Shown: positions 1 to 10,669, counted from the stretch's first letter. The stretch is DNA of 64,000 bases from CAVUDO01 sp963740255 (GCA_963740255.1 CAVUDO010000006.1:682001-746000), one strand, 5' to 3'. Program-made: numbers and translations. The notes: a model not told the origin generated them from the letters alone.

Positions 1-207
1 GCATGTGTCGATGGAACCTTGCCGCCATCCCTTCGCGGAAGTCCCTTTCTCCCGATACTTCCGCGCCGCTCGGAGGTCCGGTACCGTCCTGACCGGTCGA
101 AGTTCTCGCCAGTGTTCGTGCGGTTCCGCAGATCGGCTCCTGGACGAAGACCCGGTGCGCACGGTCAAGGAGTGCGTTCCGCCGTATCAGCAGTAAGGAT
201 GTGCACC

Positions 208-408
208 GTGGCGCAGGGCACAGTGAAGTGGTTCAACTCCGAGAAGGGCTACGGCTTCATCGCCGTCGACAACGGAGCCGACGTATTCGTCCATTACTCG
301 GCCATTCAGATGGATGGCTACAAGGCACTGGAAGACGGCCAGCGAGTCGAGTTCGAGGTCACCCAGGGGCCCAAGGGCCCGCAGGCCGATTCCGTCCGGC
401 TCGCCTGA
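208..408 (+). CDS. Cold-shock protein (CspA family)
   Basis: A 66-residue single cold-shock domain that binds single-stranded RNA and DNA and acts as an RNA chaperone. The protein opens AQGTVKWFN, followed by RNP1 (KGYGFI) and RNP2 (VFVHY), so the whole family fold is present at the usual length. An ATG lies nine bases upstream, but the GTG is preferred: AAGGA sits eight bases before it and the protein then begins at the family-typical position. The roughly 200 bases upstream hold no gene and would form a leader. It is monocistronic, with a hairpin just after the stop. A second, longer cold-shock protein lies at 19202. Confidence 0.95.
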   Translation: MAQGTVKWFNSEKGYGFIAVDNGADVFVHYSAIQMDGYKALEDGQRVEFEVTQGPKGPQADSVRLA

Positions 409-425
409 ACCCCGACCCCACCGAA

Positions 426-456
426 GAGGCCCGCCCGGTTCGCTGGCGCGGGCCTC
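426..456 (+). terminator. Hairpin after the cold-shock gene
   Basis: GAGGCCCGC pairs perfectly with GCGGGCCTC over a 13-base loop, 17 bases after the cold-shock stop codon. There is no T-run, which is usual in such GC-rich genomes. Its role as a terminator is inferred. Confidence 0.6.
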
Positions 457-530
457 GCGCCTGTCCGCGGCGCAGGCCCGCGGTCACGTCGTCCTCCCCC
501 TGACGCCTCAGGACAGCACCGGAAGGAGCC

Positions 531-1574
531 ATGATCCAGCCGCCTCAGGATCCGGCTGGCCAGGCCACTTCCGCCGCCTCCGCCGCCTCCGCTGGCATCG
601 CCGGGCCGCCGGCTGGTCCGGCCGCCGGGCTGCCCCCGGCGACGGCCCCCGGTGCCGGCTCCGCCGTCGGCGGGCCGGGTTGGTATCGACCGCCGCCACC
701 CGACCACACCGGACCGCGGACGCCGGTCCGCTACGGTCCGCCGTCGCACGTCGCCCACCTTCCGCGGACAGATCGCGATCGCCCGCCCATCGGCGACGAC
801 GATCCGCTGATCAGTCCCGATTACGCGGGCTGGTGGCGCCGCGGATTCGCACTGTTCAAGGCCACCTGGAACCTGTTGCTCGCGGTGCACTTGGTCGCGG
901 GCGCCGTGTCCGCACTGCTCGCTGTCGCGGGCGCCGTCATGGCTGGGCGGTACCTCGGGCGCGGGGTGACGGAAATGGTGTTGCTGATAGTGGCGCCGCA
1001 CGCGCTGTTCGACGGGATCGCCCTGATGGTCGGTGTGTATCTGGTGGTGGGTGCGGCCGCCGGTCGCCGCCCGGGCGTGGCCACCGCGCTGCGTGCCGCC
1101 GCTGGACGCCTCGGGCCGCTGATCGGGTGGACCGTGGTGACGTGGGCGGTGATCGGCCTGGGCCTGGTCTTCGGTGTCCTGCCTGGGCTCTACGCATGGC
1201 TGGTGTTCCTGATCCTGCCTCCCGCCGTGGCGTTCGGTCGCGGAGGCGGCGCGGCGTGCTTGAGCCTCGTCCACGGCAATCCCGGTACCGCATTGGCTCG
1301 CTTGTCGACAGTCGGGTCCGTCCTGGCCATCGGGGTCTGGGTCCGGCATCTGGTCCAGTTCGCGATCGTCGTTCTGATCCTCCTTTCCGAGATCGGTCCG
1401 CTGGGCGAGGACTTCGGGGTCGTCGCGGTCTTCGTGGTCGCTCTGTCGGTGGTGGTCAACGCCGCCCTGGCGGCCTTCGCCGGTCCGTTGGTCGTGTGTG
1501 CCTACGCCGACCTGCGGGCCCGCCGCGACGGGCCGCTCACCACCGCCGATCTCGCCGCCGAACTGCACGCCTGA
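531..1574 (+). CDS. Multi-pass membrane protein with proline-rich N-terminus
   Basis: A 347-residue protein. The first 100 or so residues are a disordered tail rich in Pro, Gly and Ala. From about residue 105 there are roughly six hydrophobic segments, starting with one around FALFKATWNLLLAVHLV. The layout resembles actinobacterial membrane proteins with unnamed domains; no catalytic motif is visible and I do not recognise the family with confidence. The start has an excellent GGAAGGAG seven bases upstream. It lies alone between the cold-shock gene and the groEL promoter region, so its context gives no functional clue. Confidence 0.85.
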   Translation: MIQPPQDPAGQATSAASAASAGIAGPPAGPAAGLPPATAPGAGSAVGGPGWYRPPPPDHTGPRTPVRYGPPSHVAHLPRTDRDRPPIGDDDPLISPDYAGWWRRGFALFKATWNLLLAVHLVAGAVSALLAVAGAVMAGRYLGRGVTEMVLLIVAPHALFDGIALMVGVYLVVGAAAGRRPGVATALRAAAGRLGPLIGWTVVTWAVIGLGLVFGVLPGLYAWLVFLILPPAVAFGRGGGAACLSLVHGNPGTALARLSTVGSVLAIGVWVRHLVQFAIVVLILLSEIGPLGEDFGVVAVFVVALSVVVNAALAAFAGPLVVCAYADLRARRDGPLTTADLAAELHA

Positions 1575-1598
1575 CCCGCGCGGGGTCAGCTCCGGTTT

Positions 1599-1625
1599 CT
1601 TGCACTCTCCCAGGCAGAGTGCTAA
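1599..1625. promoter_or_regulatory. CIRCE operator 1 (HrcA site)
   Basis: The arms CTTGCACTC and GAGTGCTAA flank a nine-base spacer. The right arm matches the CIRCE consensus (TTAGCACTC-N9-GAGTGCTAA) exactly and the left arm in seven of nine positions. It lies 182 bases before groEL. HrcA is the known repressor of such sites, so heat-shock derepression is expected. Confidence 0.9.
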
Positions 1626-1633
1626 ACCTTGGA

Positions 1634-1660
1634 CTGGCACTCGGCTATGCTGAGTGCCAG
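1634..1660. promoter_or_regulatory. CIRCE operator 2 (HrcA site)
   Basis: CTGGCACTC and GAGTGCCAG form a perfect nine-base inverted repeat with a nine-base spacer, eight bases after the first CIRCE. A doubled CIRCE before groEL is known in other actinobacteria and gives tight HrcA repression. Confidence 0.9.
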
Positions 1661-1806
1661 GTCGGGACGGTGAGGCCGCCGTCCGCCCGGTCGTATGCCG
1701 GGTGGTCCGGGGTCGTCCGTCGCGGGCATCGAGCCCGGCCGTGAAGCTCAGCGGCGCCGTCTTTCCGGTGCCGCCGTGTCGGGAAACCATCGGAGGACAA
1801 CACCGC

Positions 1807-3438
<1,632 letters not shown>

Positions 3439-3457
3439 AGTCCGTCACGCACGAAGA

Positions 3458-3494
3458 CCGGAGGGCGGTTCCCCGTAGGGGAGCCGCCCTCCGG
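3458..3494. terminator. Strong hairpin after groEL
   Basis: A 17-base stem (CCGGAGGGCGG... with ...CCGCCCTCCGG) has one T-G wobble and a three-base GTA loop. It begins 20 bases after the groEL stop and is followed by CGTTTCG. It lies between groEL and the converging protease gene and could serve both. Confidence 0.8.
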
Positions 3495-3610
3495 CGTTTC
3501 GCAGGTCCGGGGCGGCGGAGGGCAACTCCCCGCCGCGGCGGGTCCTTCGCGCCGCGGCGGCGCCTGGCGGCCGGCACGGACCCGCAACCGGCCGGAGCCA
3601 GCGGATGGGA

Positions 3611-6118
3611 CTACCGGAGTGCGCGGGCGGCCGCGACCGCGGCGCCGGCGTTCACCAGTCCGGCGCCGGTGATGTTCTGGTCGCCACCGCACCGGTCGGC
3701 CGGCTCGCGCGAGGCGTAGGTGGCGGTCGCGCGGGAGGCGGTCGTGCGCAGGATCTGCTCGGTCGCGTCGATGTCCCCCCGCAGCCGCGGTGCCGCCTCC
3801 CACAGCAGGGCGACCACGCCCGCGACGTGCGGACCTGCCATCGAGGTGCCGTCGAGCGGGCCGTAGGTGCCGTCGGGCAGCGCCGAGACCACGTTCACAC
3901 CCGGTGCGACCAGGTCCGGCTTGCCACGCCCGCTGCCGTCCACCGTCACCGGGCCCCGGCTGGAGAAGTCGGCCACCCGCCCCCTGGCGTCCGCGGCCCC
4001 AACGCTGAACGCCTCGTCGTAGAGCGCCAGCGGGTCGCTGACCGACGAGCACCGGGGCCCGCTGTTGCCGGCGGAGACCACCACGAAGATGCCTGCCGAC
4101 CGCAGCGCCCGGGTGGCCTGGCGGAGCGACCCGGCGTCGCACCCCTCCTGCGGTGTGCAGCCCCACGAGTTGTTGAGGACATCGGCCGCACGGGACGGGT
4201 CGCCGTCGGTGAACGGGTCCCCGCCGGGGCCGAACGGAGCCAGCATGAACTGGAGGCAGTCGAGGTAGTACGCGGGGTTGCCCCAGTTGCGGGCGAGGTT
4301 GACGCAGCCGATCCACTGCGCGCCCGGCGCCACCCCCACGTTCCGGCTGCCCACCGCGGTGGCCGTGGTGTGGGTGCCGTGGCCCTGCCGGTCGACCGGG
4401 CGCGCGGTGCCGTTCCAGGGGTCGTACCAGCTGTCCACGCCGCCCCGGAAGGCCGTCTGCAGCGCCACGTGGTCGCCGTCCACCCCGGAGTCGGACACCC
4501 CGACGACGATGCCGCGTCCGGTGGTGCCCGATCCCCAGGCATTGGGCGCACCGATCGCGACGAGGCCCGGCGTCGGTGTGTCGGGCGCGTTCACGCTGGC
4601 GCCGCGTTCGGGCGCCGGCTCGACCGGCAGGGGTCGCAGCCGCGGGCTGTCGAGCACCCGGTCCACCTCGTCCCGCCCCGCAAGCCAGGTCCGCACGACC
4701 GGGTTGTCGTCGACCTCGATGCCGTTGACGAGGTAGTACGGCGTGGACTCGAATCCGAGCTGTTCCAGGTCGTGGCGCAGGGCTGCCTGGGTGCGTTCGG
4801 CGTGGGTCACCAGCCGCCGGTAGACCGCGCCGCGGCGGGCGGCGGCGTTGCCGGTGATGCCGCCGAGGTCGGCCTGGCTCTTCAGGACCACGAACAGTCG
4901 TTCGCCGTGGAAACCGGCGTTGCCGATCTGCGCGTGGCCCCACCCGACCGTCGCCGCGAGCACAGCGACGAGCACCACCGCACCGGTGCGCCGACCCCGT
5001 GCGCCGGGGTTCGCCCGGGACTCCGGCGGCGCGTCGCCATGGTCGGCCGCCGCCCTCGACGGGCCGCCCGGGGTGTGCATGACCAGCGTGACGAGGCCGG
5101 CGACCAGGCCGGCCAGGAGGGCCACCCCCGCCGCGGCGACCGCGGCCAGCGTGACCCAGACCGGCACGTCGCCGGGAACGAGGACGAGCGAGACCTCCTC
5201 CGGGTCGACGAGCGCGAACGGTCCCAGCGCGGCCAGGGCCGCGAGGGCGGCGGTCGGTGTCCAGGACGGCGGATCGGCGAGTGCGGCGAGGGCGAAGCCG
5301 CACGCCGGCAGGACGAGCAGCAGGGCGAGGTGCGGTCCGGGTCCGCCCGCCGCACCGGCGATCGGCACCAGGGCCACCCCCGCCGCGAGTCCGCCCAGCA
5401 GCGTGCGCCGCCAGGGCGTCGTCGCGGCGAATGCCGGCCAGAGCGTCCGGTGCAGGATCGCGCTGACCAGGCCGCCGACCGCGGCCGCGGCGAGCAGGCC
5501 GGCGAGCGTGTCGGTCAACGATCCGAGCGCGCCGAGCCACCACCAGGGCGCCGTCACGGCGAGTCCGACGGCGACGCCGGTGAGCGTCGCCGTGGCCGAC
5601 GCCGGGACCTGCCGCGGCCGATTCCGCCAGCCGATCCAGACCGCCAGCAGCGCGGCGACCACCGCGGTGACCAGGGCCAGCACCGCCTCCCGTTCGGCGG
5701 GGACGAGCCGGGCGAATCCGAGCGCCACCGCGCACCCCGCCGCGAGCGCCCAGCACCGCACCACCGCGGTCAGCCGCGGGCGCCGAACCAGCAGTGCCGC
5801 GAGGCCGGCCGGAGCCGCCCCGACCAGCGTGATCAGAGCGGCGGCGACCGGCCAGGTCGCGAACGGGGCCGGCGTCCCCTGCAGCAGCAGGAACTGGATC
5901 ACGGCCCAGACGGCGAACTGGCCGAACGCGACCCCACCGACGAGCCAGCCGCCGGCCAGGACGACGGCCGTGGTGACGAGCCAGCCGGGCGCCAGCGGGC
6001 CGGTCGGCTGGGGGCGCGGCCTCGGACTCGGCCGGATCGCCCCGGTCGGCGGGGCGCCGCGCTCCGGCGTGTTCCGGCCGGCCGGGGGAGGGGGAGAACC
6101 GTCGGGTCCCTGGTGCAT
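3611..6118 (-). CDS. Polytopic membrane protein fused to a subtilisin-type (S8) serine protease
   Basis: An 835-residue protein. After a short Pro-rich N-terminus it has about 12 hydrophobic segments (roughly residues 45-345). A propeptide-like stretch follows, and then a C-terminal subtilisin domain. The catalytic triad is visible: Asp in SDSGVDGD (about 543), His in GHGTHTT (about 581) and Ser in GTSMAGPHVAG (about 757), with the oxyanion Asn in SAGNSGP. The protease domain probably faces outward from the membrane. The ATG at 6118 is the last good start before the divergent glpD, 55 bases away, so the two share a promoter region. The substrate is unknown. Most S8 enzymes are secreted, so fusion to so many membrane spans is unusual. 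Confidence 0.9.
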   Translation of the reverse strand: MHQGPDGSPPPPAGRNTPERGAPPTGAIRPSPRPRPQPTGPLAPGWLVTTAVVLAGGWLVGGVAFGQFAVWAVIQFLLLQGTPAPFATWPVAAALITLVGAAPAGLAALLVRRPRLTAVVRCWALAAGCAVALGFARLVPAEREAVLALVTAVVAALLAVWIGWRNRPRQVPASATATLTGVAVGLAVTAPWWWLGALGSLTDTLAGLLAAAAVGGLVSAILHRTLWPAFAATTPWRRTLLGGLAAGVALVPIAGAAGGPGPHLALLLVLPACGFALAALADPPSWTPTAALAALAALGPFALVDPEEVSLVLVPGDVPVWVTLAAVAAAGVALLAGLVAGLVTLVMHTPGGPSRAAADHGDAPPESRANPGARGRRTGAVVLVAVLAATVGWGHAQIGNAGFHGERLFVVLKSQADLGGITGNAAARRGAVYRRLVTHAERTQAALRHDLEQLGFESTPYYLVNGIEVDDNPVVRTWLAGRDEVDRVLDSPRLRPLPVEPAPERGASVNAPDTPTPGLVAIGAPNAWGSGTTGRGIVVGVSDSGVDGDHVALQTAFRGGVDSWYDPWNGTARPVDRQGHGTHTTATAVGSRNVGVAPGAQWIGCVNLARNWGNPAYYLDCLQFMLAPFGPGGDPFTDGDPSRAADVLNNSWGCTPQEGCDAGSLRQATRALRSAGIFVVVSAGNSGPRCSSVSDPLALYDEAFSVGAADARGRVADFSSRGPVTVDGSGRGKPDLVAPGVNVVSALPDGTYGPLDGTSMAGPHVAGVVALLWEAAPRLRGDIDATEQILRTTASRATATYASREPADRCGGDQNITGAGLVNAGAAVAAARALR

Positions 6119-6173
6119 GGATGCACGGTAGTGGGGGTCCCGGCCGTCCGGGCGGGCGACGTACGGTGGCCAG

Positions 6174-7920
6174 GTGGGAAGAAATCCAGGTCTGTCACGG
6201 TTCGTGGCCAGTCGGCTGGGCCCCGAACAACGCGCCCGCGACCTGGCCAGGATGCGGGACGAGACGTTCGACGTCGTGGTGGTCGGCGGCGGGGTGACCG
6301 GCACCGGTGCCGCACTGGACGCGGCGAGCCGCGGGCTGTCCGTGGCGCTGGTCGAGGCCCGGGACTTCGCGGCCGGTACGTCCAGCCGCTCGTCGAAGCT
6401 CATCCACGGCGGTCTGCGGTACCTGGAACAGTGGAAGTTCCCGCTGGTCCGGGAGGCGCTGGCCGAGCGCGGCAGGCTGCTCGGCACGCTGGCGCCGCAC
6501 CTGGTGCGGCCGGTGTCGTTCCTCGTCCCGCTCACCCACCGGGTCTGGCAGCGCGCGTACTACGGCGCGGGCGTGGCGCTCTACGACGCGCTCGGGTCGC
6601 TCGTCGGCGGTGCGCATGGCCTGCCGCGGCACCGGCACCTGTCGCGGTCGGCCGCCCGCCGGCTGTTCCCGGGGTTGCGCCGGGACGCCCTGGTCGGCGC
6701 GATCCGGTACTACGACGGCCAGGTGGACGATGCCCGCTTCGTGCTGACGCTGGCCCGCACGGCGGCCTCCTACGGCGCGGCCGCGGCCACCAGCGTCCGG
6801 GTCGTCGACGTGCTCAAGGACGTCCGCGAGGTGGTCGGCGTCCGGGTCCGCGACCTGGAGACCGGCGCGGAGTTCGACATCCGGGCCCGGACGGTGATCG
6901 CCGCCACGGGCGTGTGGAGCGACGACGTGTCGGAGATGCTCGGCGGGCGGCCGGGGCTGCGGGTGCGGGCCAGCAAAGGCGTGCACCTGGTCGTGCCGCG
7001 GTCGGCGATCACCGGCGAGGTGGGGCTGATCCTGCGCACCGAGCAGTCGGTGCTGTTCGTCATCCCGTGGGGCGGGCACTGGATCCTCGGCACCACCGAC
7101 ACCGACTGGTCGCTCGACCGCGCCCACCCCGCGGCCTCCAGCGCGGACATCGACTTCGTCCTCGACAACGTCAACACGGTGCTCGAACGCCCGCTCACGC
7201 AGGCCGACATCGAGGGGGTCTACGCGGGGCTGCGGCCGCTGCTGCGGGGCGAGGTGGAGGAGACTTCGAGGCTGTCCCGCGAGCACGCCGTGGTCGAACC
7301 GATGCTCGGGCTGATGCTGGTGGCGGGCGGGAAATACACGACGTACCGGGTGATGGCCGCGGACGTCGTCGACCGCGCCGCGCGTCGGCTGCGGGGGGCG
7401 GTGCCGCCGAGCCGGACGGAGAGCATCCCGCTGCTGGGCGCCGACGGCTACCGCTTGGCGTGGGCCGACCGGACCTCGCTGGCCCGCCGGCACGGCGTCT
7501 CGGTCGGCGTCGTCGAACACCTGCTGGAGCGGTACGGGACGGTGGCCGCGGAGGTGCTGGCGCTGGTCGGACGCCGACCCGGCGCTGGCCAGGCCCGTCG
7601 ACGGGGCGCCGGAGTACCTCGCGGCCGAGGTGGTGCACGCCGCGACCCACGAGGGCGCGCTGCACCTGGACGACCTGCTCACCCGCCGGACCCGGATCTC
7701 GATCGAGACGCCGCACCGCGGCCTGGAGTCGGTGGAGCACGTCGCCGACCTGGTCGCGCCGGTGCTCGGCTGGAGCCCGGCCGTCCGGCGTCAGGAGGTG
7801 GAGCACTACCGGGCCCGGGTGGCCGCCGAGCGCGAGTCCCAACGGATGGCCGACGACCACACCGCGGACGCCGCGCGCCTCGGCGCCCCCGACGTCCGCC
7901 GCCTCACCCTGCCGGCCTGA
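6174..7920 (+). pseudogene. glpD: Glycerol-3-phosphate dehydrogenase, split by a +1 frameshift
   Basis: FAD-dependent membrane-associated enzyme that oxidises glycerol-3-phosphate to dihydroxyacetone phosphate and feeds electrons to the quinone pool. The Rossmann motif GGGVTGTGAALDAASRG starts near residue 36, followed by SSRSSKLIHGGLRYLEQ; both are GlpD hallmarks. At 7569-7570 the frame runs off: the expected LVDADPALARP is coded as gtcgGac instead of gtcgac. Removing one G joins the frame to the C-terminal domain (EVVHAATHEGALHLDDLLTR), which ends at 7920 and gives 581 residues, a normal length. Either a sequencing error or a real inactivating insertion. Downstream of the shift the first frame stays open by chance to 8159. 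Confidence 0.9.
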
Positions 7921-7974
7921 CGTTTCGTTCGGGCGTCGCGGGAACCGCGCGGCGTCGCCGTCCGTCCCAACGAC

Positions 7975-8497
7975 ATGCGACGCAGGTTCGCGGAGGCGAT
8001 GCTCGCCGTGCTGACGGCCGCCGCGGTGGTGGGCGGGACGGCGGCGTGCGCCCAGCCGACGGCGTCCCCGCCGGCCGGACCGCCGTCGGCAGGGACGCCG
8101 TCGACAGGGCGGAGCACCGTCGGCAGGGACGGAGGCGACCGTGCGGTTCCAGACGCTGACCGTGACCCGCACCGGGGGTGTGGCCGGGGTGTCCGACCAG
8201 TGGGAGGTCCGACCCGACGGCCACGTCACCTTCACCAACCGATGGAGCGGGCAGGTCGTCACCGGGACGCTGCCGGCCGGACGGCTCGCCGAGCTGCGCC
8301 GGCTGGTCACCGCCGGGGCGACCTGGGCGAAGTCGACCACCGAGCGGGACCTCGGGGCCTGTCCGGACGGTACGGTGTGGTCGCTGCGCATGGGCGGCCG
8401 GACGACCGGTTACGGCGACTGCGGCAAGGCCGCCCGCGGGGCGCCCGGGCTCGTCCGAGCCGTGGAGATCGTCGAGGATTCGGTCAAGCTCCGCTGA
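7975..8497 (+). pseudogene. Small lipoprotein with emfourin-like domain, apparent +1 frameshift
   Basis: The N-terminus encodes a lipoprotein signal with lipobox GTAAC (Cys25), followed by a Pro/Ser/Gly/Thr linker. The downstream domain (VRFQTLTVTRTGG, then CPDG and YGDCGK) lies in the next frame from about 8110 to 8497. Deleting one G from GGG at 8107-8109 makes one 173-residue protein whose linker reads smoothly TPSTGGAPSAGTEATVRF. The globular part resembles small protease-inhibitor-like (emfourin) proteins; that assignment is by memory and tentative. The alternative is a separate cytoplasmic protein starting at the GTG at 8141, but no ribosome-binding site precedes it. Confidence 0.6.
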
Positions 8498-8596
8498 GCG
8501 GGCGGGCGGCTCCGGTGGCGGCGCCAGGCGGGCGGCGAACTCCCCGTCGGCCCCGCTACGGTGGCTCCGATCAGCTCAGACGTGAAGGAGTTCGTG

Positions 8597-8830
8597 GTGA
8601 CCACTCCAGCCGGCGGCAAGTACCGCCCGGACTTCACCGGTGCGCAGTGGCACTCGGGCAGCCAGACCGACGAGGACGAACGCCGGATCGAGATCGCGTT
8701 CGTCGAGGGCATGATCGGCATGCGCGACTCCGCCGACCCGGACGGACCTGTCCTGGTCTTCACCCCCGCCGAGTGGGACGCCTTCCTCGGCGGCGTCCAG
8801 GACAACGAGTTCGACCTGCCGGAGAGCTGA
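8597..8830 (+). CDS. DUF397-family protein (orphan)
   Basis: A 77-residue acidic protein with the DUF397 signature: a Trp near the start (AQWHSGS), then MRDSADPDGPVLVFTPAEWDAFLGGV and an acidic end. DUF397 proteins usually sit beside an XRE/DUF5753 regulator in WhiJ/AbaA-like modules; none is adjacent here. GAAGGAG lies six bases before the chosen GTG; in-frame GTGs also occur at 8561, 8582 and 8594. The usual Cys-Val-Glu segment is replaced by RIEIAFVEG, so it is a divergent member. Its partner, if any, is unlinked. Confidence 0.8.
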   Translation: MTTPAGGKYRPDFTGAQWHSGSQTDEDERRIEIAFVEGMIGMRDSADPDGPVLVFTPAEWDAFLGGVQDNEFDLPES

Positions 8831-8840
8831 CCCATCGCGT

Positions 8841-8999
8841 TCACCGCTCCGTAGCTCGTACTGCCTCGATCGATCCGGCCTCGACCAACGCGCGACGGGC
8901 CGCTTGGCGCGCGTCGTCGGGGAGCACTCTGAACTCGTCCTCGAACTCGCGGACGGCCGCCCGGCCGGCCTCGATCAGGGCGAGGCGGCGGGTGGTCAT
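8841..8999 (-). CDS. Small helical protein coupled to XPB
   Basis: A 52-residue, Arg/Ala/Glu-rich, probably helical protein (MTTRRLALIEAGRAAVREFE...). Its ATG overlaps the XPB helicase stop codon as ATGA, which implies translational coupling. I do not recognise the family. The tight overlap and the plausible amino-acid composition support a real gene, perhaps acting with the helicase. Confidence 0.6.
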   Translation of the reverse strand: MTTRRLALIEAGRAAVREFEDEFRVLPDDARQAARRALVEAGSIEAVRATER

Positions 9000-10669
9000 C
9001 CCACGTCCGGGATGGGTGGGCCGAGGACGTCGTCGGCGTCGACGATCGTGTAGGCGTAGCCCTGTTCGGCCAGGAACCGTTGCCGGTGGGCGGCGTAGTC
9101 GGCGTCCACGGTGTCGCGGGAGACGACCGTGTAGAAGTGCGCCTGGCGGCGGTCGGCCTTGGGTCGCAGCACCCGGCCGAGCCGCTGCGCCTCCTCCTGC
9201 CGGGAGCCGAACGTGCCGGACACCTGGATCGCCACCGCCGCCTCGGGCAGGTCGATGGAGAAGTTGGCGACCTTGGAGACGACCAGGACCTTGATCTCGC
9301 CCCGCCGGAAGGAGTCGTAGAGCCGCTCCCGTTCCTTCGTGGTGGTCTTGCCCTCGATCACCGGCGCCTCCAGCTCGGCGGAGAGCTCGTCGAGCTGGTC
9401 GAGGTAGGCGCCGATCACCAGCACCGGCTCGTCGCCGTGCTTGTCCACCAGCTTGCGGATGACCGGGATCTTGGTGCGGGCCGTCGCGCAGAGCCGGTAG
9501 CGCTCCTCGGGCTCGGCGATCGCGTACGCCATCCGTTCGGCATCGGTGAGCGTGACCCGCACCTCGACGCACTCGGCCGGCGCGATCCAGCCCTGGCTCT
9601 CGATGTCCTTCCACGGCGCGTCGTACCGCTTCGGACCGATCAGGGAGAACACGTCGCCCTCCCGTCCGTCCTCCCGGACCAGGGTGGCGGTGAGGCCGAG
9701 CCGGCGGCGGGACTGCAGGTCGGCGGTGAGCCGGAAGATCGGCGCCGGCAGCAGGTGCACCTCGTCGTAGACGATCAGCCCCCAGTCGCGGGCGCCGAAC
9801 AGCTCCAGGTGCCGGTACTCCCCGCCCCGGCGGGTGGTCATCACCTGGTAGGTCGCGATCGTGACCGGGCGGATCTCCTTGCGCTCGCCGGAGTACTCGC
9901 CGATCTCGTCCTCGGTGAGCGAGGTCCGGGCGACGAGCTCCCGCTTCCACTGCCGCCCGGCGACCGTGCTGGTGACCAGGATCAACGTGGTCGCCCCGGC
10001 CTCGGCCATCGCGGCGGCGCCGACCAGCGTCTTGCCGGCACCGCAGGGCAGCACCACCACGCCGGAGCCGCCGGCCCAGAAGTTCTCCACCGCCTCGCGC
10101 TGGTAGGGGCGCAGCGTCCACCCGTCCGGGCCGTCGTGCGGGGCCAGCGCGATCGGGTGGGCCTCGCCGTCGACGTACCCGGCGAGGTCGTCGGCCGGCC
10201 AGCCGACCTTGAGCAGCATCTGCTTGAGCCGTCCGCGTTCGGACGGGTGGACGAGCACGGTGTCCTCGTCGATCCGGGCGCCGAGCATGGGGGCGATCTT
10301 CTTGTTGCGGGTGATCTCGGTCAGCACCGCGCGGTCGAGGGCGTGCAGGACGAGGCCGTGCGCGGGGTCGTCGAGCAGCTGCAGCCGGCCGTACCGGTCC
10401 ATCGTGTCCGCCACGTCGACGAGCAGCGCGTGCGGCACGGGGTACCGGCTGAACCGCACCAGGGCGTCCACCACGGACTCGGCGTCGTGGCCGGCCGCGC
10501 GGGCGTTCCACAGGCCGAGCGGCGTCAGCCGGTAGGTGTGCACGTGCTCCGGGGCGCGCTCCAGCTCCGCGAACGGGGCGATCGCCATCCGGCACGCCTG
10601 CGAGTCGCGGTGACCGATCTCGAGCAGCAGGGTCTTGTCCGACTGCACGATCAGCGGACCGTCGTTCAC
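8996..10669 (-). CDS. XPB-family DNA repair helicase
   Basis: A 557-residue superfamily 2 helicase that unwinds DNA 3'-5' in nucleotide excision repair-like processes. Visible motifs are Walker A PCGAGKT (about residue 208), the DEVH box in YDEVHLLP (about 303), the motif III/RED region GLTATLVREDGRE and the C-terminal QEEAQRLGRVLRP. Length matches bacterial XPB (about 550). The GTG start follows GGGAGGT by six bases. Its usual partner, a helicase-associated protein, is encoded at 13818-16178. A 20-bp tandem repeat lies just upstream of the start. Confidence 0.95.
   Translation of the reverse strand: MNDGPLIVQSDKTLLLEIGHRDSQACRMAIAPFAELERAPEHVHTYRLTPLGLWNARAAGHDAESVVDALVRFSRYPVPHALLVDVADTMDRYGRLQLLDDPAHGLVLHALDRAVLTEITRNKKIAPMLGARIDEDTVLVHPSERGRLKQMLLKVGWPADDLAGYVDGEAHPIALAPHDGPDGWTLRPYQREAVENFWAGGSGVVVLPCGAGKTLVGAAAMAEAGATTLILVTSTVAGRQWKRELVARTSLTEDEIGEYSGERKEIRPVTIATYQVMTTRRGGEYRHLELFGARDWGLIVYDEVHLLPAPIFRLTADLQSRRRLGLTATLVREDGREGDVFSLIGPKRYDAPWKDIESQGWIAPAECVEVRVTLTDAERMAYAIAEPEERYRLCATARTKIPVIRKLVDKHGDEPVLVIGAYLDQLDELSAELEAPVIEGKTTTKERERLYDSFRRGEIKVLVVSKVANFSIDLPEAAVAIQVSGTFGSRQEEAQRLGRVLRPKADRRQAHFYTVVSRDTVDADYAAHRQRFLAEQGYAYTIVDADDVLGPPIPDVG

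Noticed and set aside
1..207. A 63-codon frame (5-196) before the cold-shock gene
   Set aside because: No ribosome-binding site and atypical composition; more likely the long leader often seen before cold-shock genes.
3605..8014. A 1469-codon open frame on the plus strand antisense to the protease and through glpD
   Set aside because: It is the mirror of high-GC coding sequence; composition is Arg/Gly/Pro-rich and no domain is seen, while the opposite strand encodes a subtilisin with its full triad.
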